Below are positions 44,523 to 55,605 of a stretch of 64,000 bases of DNA, one piece after another (position 1 is the first letter of the stretch; each line of letters starts with the position of its first letter). Source of the DNA: Theobroma cacao (taxonomy: Eukaryota; Streptophyta; Magnoliopsida; Malvales; Malvaceae); contig NC_030851.1 of NCBI RefSeq assembly GCF_000208745.1, positions 3,438,634 to 3,502,633 of the forward strand. The letters are read 5' to 3'. A model generated the notes under the pieces. It was not told the DNA's origin. It ran no database searches and worked only from the letters and a program-made list of their open reading frames with translations. Made by a program: the position numbers and the translations under genes.

Positions 44523-46216
44523 TGAGGGTTGATTTTAAAATGGCTAACCCGAGCAGAGATTAACTCTCTCTAGCTCAGCTGACAAACATAGCAATTTTAT
44601 ATAGGAAGCAAGTGTAAATGGTGGATTGTTTTAAGCAATCCCATGCCCTTGTGAACTTCAATTATTCCATCGTAACGAATGTATAATTGAGAAAAAAAGT
44701 TTTCGAGACATATTCTTGTCATCGATACGTTTGCTTTGATGTTAGCTACTAATACAATTGTTATCTAAACTTAAGGCTATCCAGTGGGTGGACATTGCTT
44801 ACCGACTTCAACTACAATCCTTACCAGTACAATTAGTGGCCATTGATATGTGAATATTTTCTGTTAAATTTCACTGTTCAATTTTCGAAGTTTTTTTATC
44901 GCACATAAATAGAATATTTCATTTCATTTTGGATAACTTTGAACGTTTATCGAGCTCATATAATTTTTGGGCCATAACTCTTACACCTTTTGGCCCATTA
45001 TATTTGTCTGTTGGCTTTTGCTCAATTTTTTTTATTGATTTTACAAATTGCTTGTAATAGGAAAATAGAATGACAAAAGAGAAAGCTAAAAAAAAAAATC
45101 TAAATTCAAATTTTGTAATCATTTAATTCAATTGATATTTTAAAAAATAAGTCTAAATTGTTTAATTAAATAATATTATATTTGTAGTTATGTCTAATAT
45201 GTCTAAACAATTATACTTGTACAACAGATATTTTTCTTTAAATAAGAACTCCTCCATTTAGGAAAAACATATAAAAACAATTTTATCAATGCTTCTTTTC
45301 TTTTTTTATTTTCTCCAAATTACTTCTATAATGCTTTGTTCCAAAAAAACACTATAAGAGTTTGATCCTCTTATTATACATTAATGATTGTTCAGAGAAT
45401 TGTTTCGTCAGTATAAAATGAAGTTTTCCATTAAGTAGAAATAATTGATACACACCTTAAAGCTTTTGTTTCCAATCCCTTGTTCTAACATATATTGTGT
45501 CATGTATTGTCACACTTGCAAAACATTGAGATTTTCACTCCTTGTAATTTCTTGGGTATTGGCTTGTGTTTAGAATAGAAATTTCCTGATCGTCATGGTG
45601 GTTGAAGAGTTGACTTTCCAACTAAAAAAAAGGACTATCAGTAATTACTAGGTTGGTTAATGGTTAGTGCTTCTGTTCAACCTGTCATCCCTTAAAATCT
45701 AGGCTCAAATGCTCAACCAATCAAGTTACTTGAATCCTGTTCCTCAGCTGTTCAAGAAACGAAACAATCTCACATGGATATGTAACTTGTTTCATTCTGT
45801 GTTCGACATAGTTAAAGAACTAGTGTTTCTAATCGCAGCTCTGGTGTTTATCCTGATCATCAGCAAACATGTAGGGCTAGCAAACCAACCCATAGTCGCC
45901 AATATTGGATATTATTTTGATTATTTTGCTTCTTAATATTTCATCCACCTGATCTGCTAAGTAAAGTTATTATTAACAGGCCATGATTTACTGATATTGT
46001 AATGGGCCATCATTGTTGGTATATTTCATTGGACGGTAAGCCATGAACGATTGCAACAGAATAGACTACGCTTCGAAATTTGTCAAAATTTTATCACGAT
46101 TTGGGAGGCAAGGCCATGTGATTCCTCATAGGGTATATCTTTAAAGATCTTCCTTGGGGACTCTTTCTTCACCATTTAGTCAGCCTGGGATTGCCAACCA
46201 TAGAGCATTTGCGTCC
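44523..46216. repeat. Type 1 3' flank and type 2 upstream region, unit 1
   Basis: 44525-45500 matches 50055-50520 plus 51050-52110 and 57370-57960. 45540-46216 matches 52130-52914 and 58210-58923. There is no gene. The frames at 44919 and 45709 are not conserved as proteins. Confidence 0.5.
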
Positions 46217-46224
46217 TATAAATA
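46217..46224 (+). promoter_or_regulatory. TATA box of SAUR 46335-46622
   Basis: Reads TATAAATA, 118 bp before the ATG. The auxin-response position upstream reads TATATCTTT (near 46134), not TGTCTC. Confidence 0.75.
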
Positions 46225-46334
46225 CACATTCCGTTGATAGCCACCCTGCAGTACCAAAGCCTTTCCTAATTCTCTAAGTTCCAACACATACATTTCTTTT
46301 ATCTACTTGAAAAACAATCTCAATTTTCAAAACC

Positions 46335-46622
46335 ATGGGTTTCCGCTTGCCTAGAATTGTTTGTGCCAAGCAGAGGCTAACACGGACTCTTTCATTTTCA
46401 GAGAACACACCAGTTTCCAAAGGCCACTTTGCTGTTTATGTCGGAGAAGCTCAAAAGAAAAGATTCATTGTCCCAATTTCATTCCTAAAGGATCCTTCCT
46501 TCCAGAATTTGTTGAGTCAAGCTGAAGAAGAGTGTGGATTTAATCATCCTATGGGTGCTCTTACAATCCCCTGCAACGAAGAAGCTTTCATTGATCTCAC
46601 CTGCAGTCTGCAAAGCTCATGA
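46335..46622 (+). CDS. SAUR: Type 2 SAUR, 95 aa, unit 1
   Basis: [17 protein letters not shown] leader, [38 protein letters not shown] and ALTIPC, ending LTCSLQSS. Several normally fixed positions are changed: VPKG is VSKG (Ser28), EEEYGF is EEECGF, RFVVP is RFIVP, and an extra Cys stands at residue 10. The frame is open and the TATA box intact, so it is probably expressed, but the pattern fits relaxed selection in the same unit that holds the dead type 1 gene. Confidence 0.9.
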   Translation: MGFRLPRIVCAKQRLTRTLSFSENTPVSKGHFAVYVGEAQKKRFIVPISFLKDPSFQNLLSQAEEECGFNHPMGALTIPCNEEAFIDLTCSLQSS

Positions 46623-46659
46623 GAGTAGCAGAGATTAACTCTCTTTAGCTCAACTGACA

Positions 46660-47279
46660 CATAGCGGTTTAATAGTGATAAACACAGAAGCCATTAATTC
46701 TCAAACATAGTCTCGAGCAACTTCTCACACACAACACCACACGTCTTTAATAGTGAAAACTATCCCATATGATCAGTCAAAATGAAAGCTTGCCTAAAGG
46801 CATTTGACATATGGGAGGTTATTGAATAAGGAGGAGAACTTCCTGCACTCAGAGCTAATCCCCAATAGCTCAGATAAAACAACACAATGAAAAAGTTGCA
46901 AAGAGGTACAAATTGAGCTCTGTCATGCATCCACTGTGCAATGATAAAAGGATTTCATCTTCACAAGGATTATGGCCTGTAAATTAGCCAAAGAAGCTTG
47001 GGATAAGTTGGAGGAGTTTCAAGGTTCAGAAGGATCGGGCAAATGCGAATTCTCAACTTGATGAAAGAGTTTGAGGTGCTGGGAATGAAAGATAATGAAG
47101 ATGTCAAGAATTACACTAATAAGCTCATGAAGATAGTAAATCCAACGAGACTGTCAGACAAAGAAATGCCAGAAAAAAGAGTTGTGGAATGGGTATTGTT
47201 GAGTGATGTTCCAGAGGCATTTCAGGTGTTTGGAAGAAGGAAAATCTTTGTGAAACATTTGAGGGTCAACTGCCTTTAG
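46660..47279 (+). mobile_element. Ty1/copia gag relic
   Basis: From 46782 the plus strand reads MKACLKAFDIWEVIE, a stop, GGELPALRANP, frameshifted pieces (ALSCIHCA) and finally a 78-codon frame with MRILNLMKEFEVLGMKD, VKNYTNKLMKIVNPTRL and EKRVVEWVLLSDVPEAF. This is the UBN2-type gag of plant copia elements. No LTR, protease or polymerase accompanies it. It replaces the type 2 3' flank kept in units 2 and 3 (53330-54800, 59335-60720). Confidence 0.8.
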
Positions 47280-48287
47280 ATCTTTCGCCATTTAAAGGCG
47301 CAATACATTTTCCATCTTTACAAAAGACCCTCCCTCACCCTCTCCTCCCTATAAGGCTCAAACGTCTTCACGCTCTTCCCCCTCACCTCTTCTCCTGGTC
47401 CTTGAATCCATCTTCGACGATCACCCGAACCTTGAATCTCTGTCCATCATCTTCAAACCCTAATGTTAAATTTAATTTTTTTTGAAAGATAATTTTTTGT
47501 TAAAAAAATTTTCTTTCATTAAAGTATTCCTGTTACCAAATGGAGTCTGAAAAGCAAAGCCCAATTAAAGCCTATGTCTTATGTCCTGCCTATGTATAAT
47601 CGATTAAACTTCCAACAATGGGCTTAATTTTTTCTTTTCTCATACTAGTAAGTGCATCTCATTTTCACATGAAAATTGGGTTGTCGCCGTAAAAGAAAAT
47701 GTTTTGCAGCAGTTTTGGCTTAGTAAGACGTCAAACAAAACAATACCAAAAGGTGAATAAATTTTGGGATTTTTTTTATTAGACGTGATAATATATTTAA
47801 AGAAATCCAGGACACACAGCGAATACTGTACCTATATTCCAACACTAGAAAAAGTCAAGGTGAGGTTTGGTTGCACTACTTGAGGATTGACTTGTATTTA
47901 GATTAGAAGTTCCTTATCCTCATGATAGCTGAAGAGTTGACTCTGTGGCCTGTCTGACTTTCAAAAAAAAATATGGTCAACTAAAATGGAAGATTTCTTT
48001 GTCTAACCCATAAATCTCTTTAGTCTAGATTGGGTGATTCTGGAGGATTTGCATAACATCATTGTTACTAGGTGGTCAGTTCAACCTATCATCCCTTAAA
48101 ACCGAGTCTCAACCAACCAATTCCTAACATCACCCGTTCCTCACTTATTGAAGGCACCAAACAATGGCACATGGACTGGTAACTAGTGTCATTCTGCGTT
48201 CAACAGAGTCATACAACAAATAGTACAAGCAGCTCTGGTCTTTGATCCTATTTATCAGCATATATGTAGGACTTACATACCCATTTA
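47280..48287. repeat. Start of unit 2: recurring block and type 1 upstream DNA
   Basis: 47290-47530 is the second copy of the block at 42436-42840. 47600-48287 aligns with 55930-56615 and 43140-43930. No gene. The alignment stops where the hAT element enters and resumes after 49301. Confidence 0.55.
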
Positions 48288-49301
48288 GGAACGGCCCAAT
48301 AAATTTAAAGGCTTAAAATAAAATATTCAAATAAGATTTTTTTTATTAAAATTAAAAAAATTATTAAATTTTTTTTTTAACTTTTTGAGATGTAAAATTT
48401 TTAATTAAACTTTTATAATCAAGTTCTTTTAATATTTCTTTTTTAATTGATAATATAGTTAATCCATTTAATCTTTCTTGAAACATTGTTGATCTTAAAT
48501 AAGATTTTATTAATTTTAGTTTTGAAAAACTTCTTTCTCCTAAAGCAACACTTACTGAAATTGTTAACATTATTCTAAAAATATTTAACTATTATAATTA
48601 TCTTATATTTTTTAAATAGCTAATATAAAATCAACAATTAAAATTTTTAATTCAAATGAATCAACTATAACATAAAATAAAAATAATATAATAATATAAT
48701 ATAAATCTAAATTAAAGTAAAAAAATCTGTAAATATTAGAACAATAATACCTAATTGTTGAATGCTTATTACAAATCGCAAATAAGGTTCACAACTTTAT
48801 GAAAATAATAAAAGAATAGACTTCTTATGTATTTTGTGGAGAAAAATTGAAGTTAAAGGAAGAAAGAGTATATGAGAAAAGAAGATTTCAAAAGTAGATA
48901 TTATACATTGAAAATAATAATTGGTTTTATATATATATATAAAATAGCTGTGGAAAATCATTAAATGCGTTGATTGAAAATAAAAAAAATAAATGAGAAA
49001 AAAATAGTTATTGTAGATGATTAAATACATATGACTGTTAGTTTATTAAAAATAATATAATATAGTTGAAAATTAATAACATTCTAAAAATAAAGAAGTA
49101 ATAAAAAATTAAGATTTATTAGATAAATAATTAAAAAATAAATAATAAATAATTTTATGAATTATTTTTTATTTTTATATATTTTTAATATAATTAATTA
49201 TATTATAATTATTATAAAATTATAAATTTTTCTTAAAATTGAGGTCTCCTTAAATTGAGGACTTAAAGCTCTTGCTTGGGTGGCTTCACCTAAGAGCCGG
49301 C
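48288..49301 (-). mobile_element. Non-autonomous hAT element in the type 1 upstream region
   Basis: It lies between CCCATTTA (48280-48287) and CCCACTCA (49302-49309), a diverged 8-bp duplication; the uninserted copy at 56600 reads cataCCCACTCAtag once. The ends are short imperfect inverted repeats: GGAACGGCCC at the left, and GCCGGCTCTTAGG when the right end is reverse-complemented. A 68-codon minus-strand frame (48364-48570), VSVALGERSFSKLKLIKSYL..., then RLNGLTILSI, is the hAT C-terminal dimerisation region. The rest of the transposase is missing. A shorter relative in the opposite orientation lies at 54832-55605. Confidence 0.85.
48364..48570 (-). pseudogene. hAT transposase C-terminal fragment, 68 aa
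   Basis: Open frame with the conserved hAT dimerisation signature: VSVA-x3-RSFSKLKLIKSYLR at residues 6-27, then RLNGL and a KEILKELDY stretch. It has no catalytic core and cannot act as a transposase alone. It is carried inside the element at 48288-49301. Confidence 0.8.
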
Positions 49302-49643
49302 CCCACTCATAGTCGCTACTGGATATAATTTTTTGATATTTTTCTGGTCTCAACTACATAGCATTTCATCCATATGATCTGCAAAGTAAAGTCATTATCA
49401 TCTGGCCATGAGTCAATGATAATAGTATTTGAAATAGGCCATTATTTTTGGTTCCATTGAGTGGTGAGCTATGGTAGATTGCAACAGACTCCACTAAGAA
49501 ATTTGTCAAAAATGTTATCATTAGTTGGGAGGCTAGTCCGTGTGGTTCGCAATACCCTATATGTGTTTGAAAATCTGTCCATTGGGTTCTCTCTTCAACC
49601 ACACGTTCAGCCTGAGATTGCTGACCATAAAACATTTGCTCTC
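49302..49643. repeat. Proximal type 1 upstream region, unit 2
   Basis: Aligns with 56600-56955. Includes the 'ccatatgatctgcaaagtaaagtcattatcatc'-type block shared by all units, written here only by position (49369-49402). The auxin-response position (49557-49566) reads TATATGTGTT. Confidence 0.5.
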
Positions 49644-49651
49644 TATAAATA
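49644..49651 (+). promoter_or_regulatory. TATA box of SAUR 49767-50051
   Basis: Reads TATAAATA, 123 bp before the ATG at 49767. It lies inside the longer open frame that starts at 49461, which argues against translation from the upstream start. Confidence 0.75.
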
Positions 49652-49766
49652 CACATTCCAAGTATACCGAACCTGTGCCAAAGTTTTTCCTAGCTCCTTC
49701 TCTGAGTCCCTCACAAACATTTTTCTTCCATCTACTACTTGTAGAAGAATCTCAATTCACGAAGTC

Positions 49767-50051
49767 ATGGGTTTCCGCCTGCCAAGAATTGTTAATGCAA
49801 AGCGGAGTCTAAAACGGACTCTTTCATTTTCAGAAACCACAGTAGTGCCCAAAGGCCACTTTGCTGTTTATGTTGGAGAAGTTGAAAAGAAGAGATTTGT
49901 TGTCCCAATTTCATTCCTGAAGCATCATTCCTTCCAAAATTTGTTGAGTGAAGCCGAAGAAGAGTATGGATTCAATCATCCCATGGGAGCTCTGACGATC
50001 CCCTGTAGCGAAGAAGCTTTCCTTGATATCATTGGCAGTCTGCAAAGCTAA
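49767..50051 (+). CDS. SAUR: Type 1 SAUR, 94 aa, unit 2
   Basis: [17 protein letters not shown] leader, TLSFSETT linker, VPKG (28-31), [38 protein letters not shown] and ALTIPC, ending FLDIIGSLQS. The frame is open upstream to 49461, but I place the start at 49767. The MGFRLP start is conserved, and the TATA box at 49644 lies downstream of the longer start. It differs from the unit 3 copy 57079 at only a few residues. H-H in place of H-P (KHHSF) is a type 1 hallmark. All other core residues are intact. Confidence 0.94.
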   Translation: MGFRLPRIVNAKRSLKRTLSFSETTVVPKGHFAVYVGEVEKKRFVVPISFLKHHSFQNLLSEAEEEYGFNHPMGALTIPCSEEAFLDIIGSLQS

Positions 50052-50639
50052 TGAGAGTTGATTTTCAAATGGCTAACCCGAGCAGAGATTAACTCTCTCT
50101 AGCTCAGCTGGCAAAATATAGCAATTTTATATAGGAAGCAAGCGTAAAAGGTGGATTGTTTTAAGCAATCCCATACCCTTGTGAACTTCAATTATTTTTT
50201 CGTAATGAATGTTTAAATGGGAAAAAATTTTACCAGTCATATTCTTGTCATCGATATTTTTGCTTTGATGTTGGCTACTAATACAATAGTTATCTAAACT
50301 TAAGGCCATCCAGCGGGTGGACATTGCTTACCGACTTCAACTACAATCCTTACTAGTATTATTAGTGGCATTGGACATGTGAAAATTTCTGTTAAATTTC
50401 ACGGTTCAATTTTTGAAGCTTTTTTACAGCACAGAAACAGAGTGTTTCATTTCATTTTGGATAGCTTTGAACGTATATCGAACTCATATAATTTCCGGGT
50501 CATAACTCTTACATCTTTAGGCCCATTATATATTATTAATAAATATTATTATTATTTAATAAAACACTTGACACTCGACATGTACAGATACAATTATTCA
50601 CAGCAGCAAGCAGAGTGCTTCGAACCTCGTGAATGGTAG
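50052..50639. repeat. Type 1 3' flank, unit 2
   Basis: Matches 44523-45000 and 57367-57780. Includes the GGAAGC...GGTGGATTG block (50137-50158). No gene. Confidence 0.5.
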
Positions 50640-51034
50640 GATGGGTTTGCACTTTGTCTTGGAAAGTGTACAGTGAGAAACTTTGGGGAGTATATCGGGA
50701 TTATGTCTAGCTTGGGACTTGGGTCATCGAACTTCATGTTGACTGCAAGCTTGTTTTGCAAGCCATTACTTCCCCACTAGTTCATCCATGTTTCAACTTA
50801 GATTTAATTCAAACTATTCATATTCTTATTCATCGTCAATGAGAAGTTCGTATTCATCACGTATTTAGGGAGGATAATGTTTTGGCTGATTTTATGGTTA
50901 GGAAAGGTTTTTCTATGGATACGAAATTCACCATTTTTTATAATCCTTCTACCAGAGCTTAGGACTCTTTGATGAATGATGCCGTGGGGTGTGATTCCCT
51001 TAGGTGATAAAGTTTTGTTGTGCATAATAAAAAA
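50640..51034 (+). mobile_element. LINE 3' fragment (RNase H region)
   Basis: Broken plus-strand coding reads VDCKLVLQAITS near 50739-50775, then after a stop RIHHVFREDNVLADFMVRKG near 50850-50910, the end of the RNase H domain of plant L1-type LINEs. It closes with a short A-rich tail (51028-51034). It is a different element copy from that at 25035. No target duplication was recognised. Confidence 0.7.
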
Positions 51035-52914
51035 TTATACTTATTTTTAATTTTTAATTGTCAACAGATATATATGTACTTGCGTGTGATATGCCAAAAC
51101 AATTATACTTACACAAATAAATGTGATTTTTTAAAAAAAAATCCTCTATTTAGGAAAAACATATAAAAATAATTTTATCAATCTTTTTTTTTATATTTTC
51201 CAAATTACTTCGATAATGCTTTGTTACAAAACAATATTATAAAAATTTGATAATCATATTATACATTGATGATTGGTCAAAGAATTGATTCGTCAGTACA
51301 AGACAAAGTTAACAATTAATTAGAAGTCATTGATAAACACCTTGGTGCTTCTACTTAATATGTAAAACCTTTATAAATTAAAACCTTTGGGACCATGAAT
51401 ATTTATTAAATGATCAAAATATATTTAATTGATAAATTAATAATTTATTAATTTATATATTAATTAATAAAAATTAATTATTAAGGTATTTTTTATTATT
51501 TTTTTCAAAACATTGAACTTAATACAAGTATGGTGCATTATGATTATATGAATATTAATTAATTTTTGAATTATAAATTATCATTATTTGTGCCAAACAA
51601 ATTATTGATAACAACAATCATGAAAAATGACAAAGAAGATGAAGTTGAAGAGGATAGTTTTGTATTAGAGCTTATCTTGCGCAAAGATGCACTCAAAACA
51701 ACAATCATATTGCATAATTTTCTCTTATAATATGAGAACACTACACTAAAACTTTTTAATGCACTAAAAAAAAATTAGAGGTGAAGTTCAAAGAGACATC
51801 AATTTTAAAAAAAAAAACAAGTAACATTAGAGTCCTATTTTATAAAGACTTCCTAATTGAGTAATTTATATATAATTTTGATATATAAAAAGATTATTAA
51901 TTTATATATCAAGTTAGACTTATGTATTTGTTTAAATATATTATCTTATAAATTTAGTCAATTATTAATTTATCATATTGATCACAGTCGAGACCGATCA
52001 AAAATATTATTTAATCGAGGTTATTAATTTATAGAAGTTTTATTTTTGATTTTGTACTCCCTTGTTCTAACATATATATTGTGCCATGTATTGTCACACT
52101 TGCAAAAAATTGAGTTTTTCACTACTTGTAATTACTTGAGTATTGGCTTGTGTTTAGATTAGAAATTTCCTGATCCTCGTAGTGGTTGAAGAGTTGACTT
52201 TTCAACTTAAAAAAAAAAAGATTATAAGTAATTATTAGGTTGGTTAGTGGATAGTGTTTTGGTTCAACCTATCATCCTTTAAAACATTCAGGATTTATTT
52301 TATTAATTGATATATGATTCTTTTACTTAAAAAGTAGGATTTAATTCTTTTTCTTTAAAGAATAATAATAAAAAAAACCTATCATCCCTTAATATGTAGG
52401 CTCAAGTGCTCAACCAACCAAATTCCTTGAATTCCGTTCCTCACTTGTTCGAGCAACGAAACAATCTCACATGAATATGTAACTTGTTTCATTCTGTGTT
52501 CGACACTGTTAAAGAACAAGTGCTACTAGTAGAAGGTCTGGTCTTTATCCTGATCATCAGCAAACATGTAGGGCTAGCAAACCAACTCATAGTCGCCAAA
52601 TATTGGATATTATTTTGATTATTTTGCTTCTTAATATTTCATCCATGAGATCTGCTAAGTAAAGTTATTATCAACAGGCCATGATTCAATGATATTGTAA
52701 TGGGCCATCGTTGTTGGCATAATTCATTGAATGGTAATCCATGATAGATTGCAACAGAATCGACTACGCTTCGAAATTTGTCAAAATTTTATCATCATTT
52801 GGGAGCCAAGGCCATGTGATTCCACATAGGGTGTGTCTTTAAAAATCATTCTTAGGGAGTCTTTCTTCACCGTTCAATCTGCCTGGGATTGCCAACCATA
52901 AACCTTTTGCTTCC
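51035..52914. repeat. Rest of type 1 flank and type 2 upstream region, unit 2
   Basis: 51100-51360 and 52055-52260 match 45210-45460 and 45475-45680; 52390-52914 matches 45690-46216. 51360-52050 is an AT-rich stretch absent from units 1 and 3, so likely another insertion; its ends were not defined. No gene. Confidence 0.45.
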
Positions 52915-52922
52915 TATAAATA
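52915..52922 (+). promoter_or_regulatory. TATA box of SAUR 53036-53323
   Basis: Reads TATAAATA, 121 bp before the ATG. The upstream motif reads GTGTCTTTAAA, one base away from TGTCTC. Confidence 0.75.
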
Positions 52923-53035
52923 TACATTCCATTCATAGCCACCCTGCAGTACCAAAGCCTTTCCTAATTCTCTAAGTTCCTACACATACATTTCTTTTAT
53001 CTACTGCTCGTAAAACAATCTCAATTCTCAAAATC

Positions 53036-53323
53036 ATGGGTTTCCGCTTGCTTAGAATTGTTAGTGCCAAGCAGGGTCTAAAACGGACTCTTTCATTTGC
53101 AGAGACCACGCCAGTTCCCAAAGGCCACTTTACTGTCTATATCGGAGAAGCTGAAAAGAAAAGATTCGTTGTCCCAATTTCACTCCTAAAGGATCCTTCC
53201 TTCCAGAATTTGTTGAGGCAAGCTGAAGAGGAGTATGGATTTAATCATCCTATGGGTGCTCTAACAATCCCCTGCAGCGAAGAAGCTTTCATTGATCTCA
53301 CTTGTAGTCTGCAAGGCTCATGA
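53036..53323 (+). CDS. SAUR: Type 2 SAUR, 95 aa, unit 2
   Basis: [17 protein letters not shown] leader (Leu6 where others have Pro), VPKG (28-31), [10 protein letters not shown] (Thr and Ile where the others have Ala and Val), [28 protein letters not shown] and ALTIPC, ending [11 protein letters not shown] in place of K-H-P is the type 2 hallmark shared with 46335 and 59045. The frame and TATA box are intact, and the substitutions are mild. Confidence 0.93.
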   Translation: MGFRLLRIVSAKQGLKRTLSFAETTPVPKGHFTVYIGEAEKKRFVVPISLLKDPSFQNLLRQAEEEYGFNHPMGALTIPCSEEAFIDLTCSLQGS

Positions 53324-54831
53324 GAGTAGCAGAGATGAACTCTCTTTAGCTCAACTGACACATAGCGATTTTATATACGAAGCAAGTGTAAATGGGGGAT
53401 TGTTGTGAATTTAGTTATTCTTTGTAATTAACCAATATATCAAATAACAATTTTTTTTAATCCAACTTATTATTCTCATCATATTGTTTCTGATGGTGGC
53501 TGCGTACTAATACAATCATTTGATCTCAAAATCACCCATGGATGGATATTACGAGGTCACTTCAGCTAGGACACTTACCTAAACAATACGTGATAATGCA
53601 AAATCAAAATTTCTATTCCAAGAGGCCATTTATTGCTTATTCTACCGTCATTTATAGTACTTAATTGGGTTTTTCGGCTTAAAAATCACTTTTACCAACG
53701 AGTGAAGTTAACCTTTCGGTTAACCTGTCACTCTGGTTGGAAAATGTTCCTTGCATTATGAACAGAGGGTCCATTTGCTTTTGCAAAAAGAAATAATTTT
53801 TGCGTTATTTTGGACAAGGGTCCATCCAAAAGGCTAAGCTTCTCATTCTAGGAATGAAGTTGATACCTATTTCTTAGCTGTCATGGGCCTCATGGCTTCC
53901 AACATGATTTAGCCTCGACGGGTTTGACCTAATAATCGAACTAAAGAGACAAGTAGTAGCCCACTGTTCAATCTTCATGTGAACTTCACGTACATTGCAT
54001 GAACTTGTCTGTGAGCCTCTTCGCTGGCACACTTGAAACAATTGGCGGTAAATTCCTGTCAAAATTATCATCAAATTGAAATTTTCTGTCAACATTTTGA
54101 ACCTCAGAGTGTTAGTTACTTTCTATGAAAATCATTTTCGATTGATCTGTGATAAAAATTTTCAAAATGTATAAGTTATTCGAAAATTGTCTTCCATTTT
54201 TAACTTTCTGCATTAGGTGTTGAAAGCAATCGACTAATCATAACAGCACATCTTCAAAAGAAAACAAGGCTACTCATTTGGCGGTGCAACCGAGTCCAGG
54301 ATGTCTTACAACAAACAAGTACTATCAGATAAGATTTTTTAAGATAATCCGTACTTTGTTTGACCTTCACGAAAATTCTTATAGATTTCCTTAGAATTCC
54401 TAACGTGTTTCAACAAATTAATATCAGTCATGGCATTTCAATGTTCATATTACATGTTTCGGTATTCAGAACATATGAAAGACAAGAGTTATACATCTCA
54501 AGCTTGCCTCTAAATAAAAGTAATCAGGTAGTACTACAATTGAAGCTGAGACTTAGATGGAAGACTATAGCAGCTTTCATGCTCGAGCAAGTTCCTTGTT
54601 ATTTTTGTTTTGTATTGATCATCAGCTTGCATGGTTTTTTGGCTCAGCATCAGCTTGCTTGTTGATATTTCACTGTCATGCAGCCAAAGCAGGCTCTGCA
54701 CTAGGATGTCTTCCTTCTGTTCTTAGTTGGTGTAATGCAGAAAGAAAATGATATTTCGGTTAGTGTTTTACCTTTTTTTTTTTCAATGTAATTTAAATCA
54801 TGAAATGTTAATGAATCAGTTCAATTCTTCT
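53324..54831. repeat. Type 2 3' flank, unit 2
   Basis: Aligns along its length with 59333-60720: 'cgattttatat.gaagc.agtgtaaatgg', 'aatgttccttgca', 'tcatgggcctcatggcttcca', and 'caaggctactcatttggcgg' at 54267. The overlapping frames at 54360-54945 are not shared as proteins with unit 3. Confidence 0.5.
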
Positions 54832-55605
54832 CAGGGTTGGCCCTTGGGTAAGGTTACCCAAGCAAGGGTTTTAAGTCTCAAATTTGGAGAGACCCCATAT
54901 TTTTATAATAATAATAATATAATTAATTATATTAAAAATATATAAAAATTATGATAATTAATAAAATATTAACATATTCTCTCATGCTTAATAAATATTT
55001 ATTTTCTCTCACTTCCACATTCTATTAATTTTGAAATAATTATCTCATTTTCTATTAAAAATATGTAAAAGTAACTTCTAAAAACTAAGTGAAAGTAAAA
55101 AATAATTAATAAAATAACATATTCTCCCACTTCTCTAATTATGTGCCTAATAAATCTCAATTTTTTTATCACTCTTCAATTCCTACAGTGCTATTAATTC
55201 TCAACTATTTCTCTTATTTCCAATCAACTAGGTAATATGTATTTAATGATCTCCAACAATAATTTTTTTCTTACTTATTTATTTTATTTTTAATCAACTA
55301 ACAGCAATTTAGAGTTTTTTAATTTAATCTAAAGTTTATATTATATTGTTATATTATCTTTATTTTATGTAATAGTTAATTCATTTGAATTAGAAATTTT
55401 GACTAGTGATTTTATATTAGCTATTTAAAAAATATAAAATATTATAATAACTAAATATTTTTTTTACTTCATAATAAATATTTTAATATATCAAACAGAA
55501 AATATGAATTTGATTATTCAAAGCTTAAAAGAAATTCTTAATTTCAATAAAAGGCTTCATTTGAATATTTTACTTTAAGCTTTTAAAGTTATTGGACTGC
55601 CCTTG
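54832..55605 (+). mobile_element. Short hAT element, sister of 48288-49301
   Basis: Starts CAGGGTTGGCCCTTGG and ends with the complement of CAAGGGCAGTCC. It is flanked by ATTCTTCT (54824-54831) and TTTCTTCT (55606-55613), an 8-bp duplication with one mismatch. Both ends match the element at 48288-49301 in reverse orientation: 'acccaagcaagggttttaagtc' against its 49260-49285, and 'tttgaatattttactttaagc' against 48309-48329. The transposase fragment is missing. The insertion separates units 2 and 3. Confidence 0.85.

Noticed and set aside
49461..50051. A 196-codon frame that would give the type 1 SAUR a long N-terminal extension
   Set aside because: The TATA box at 49644 and the expected transcription start lie inside it, the paralogs 57079 and 44238 do not share the frame, and MGFRLP at 49767 is the conserved start.
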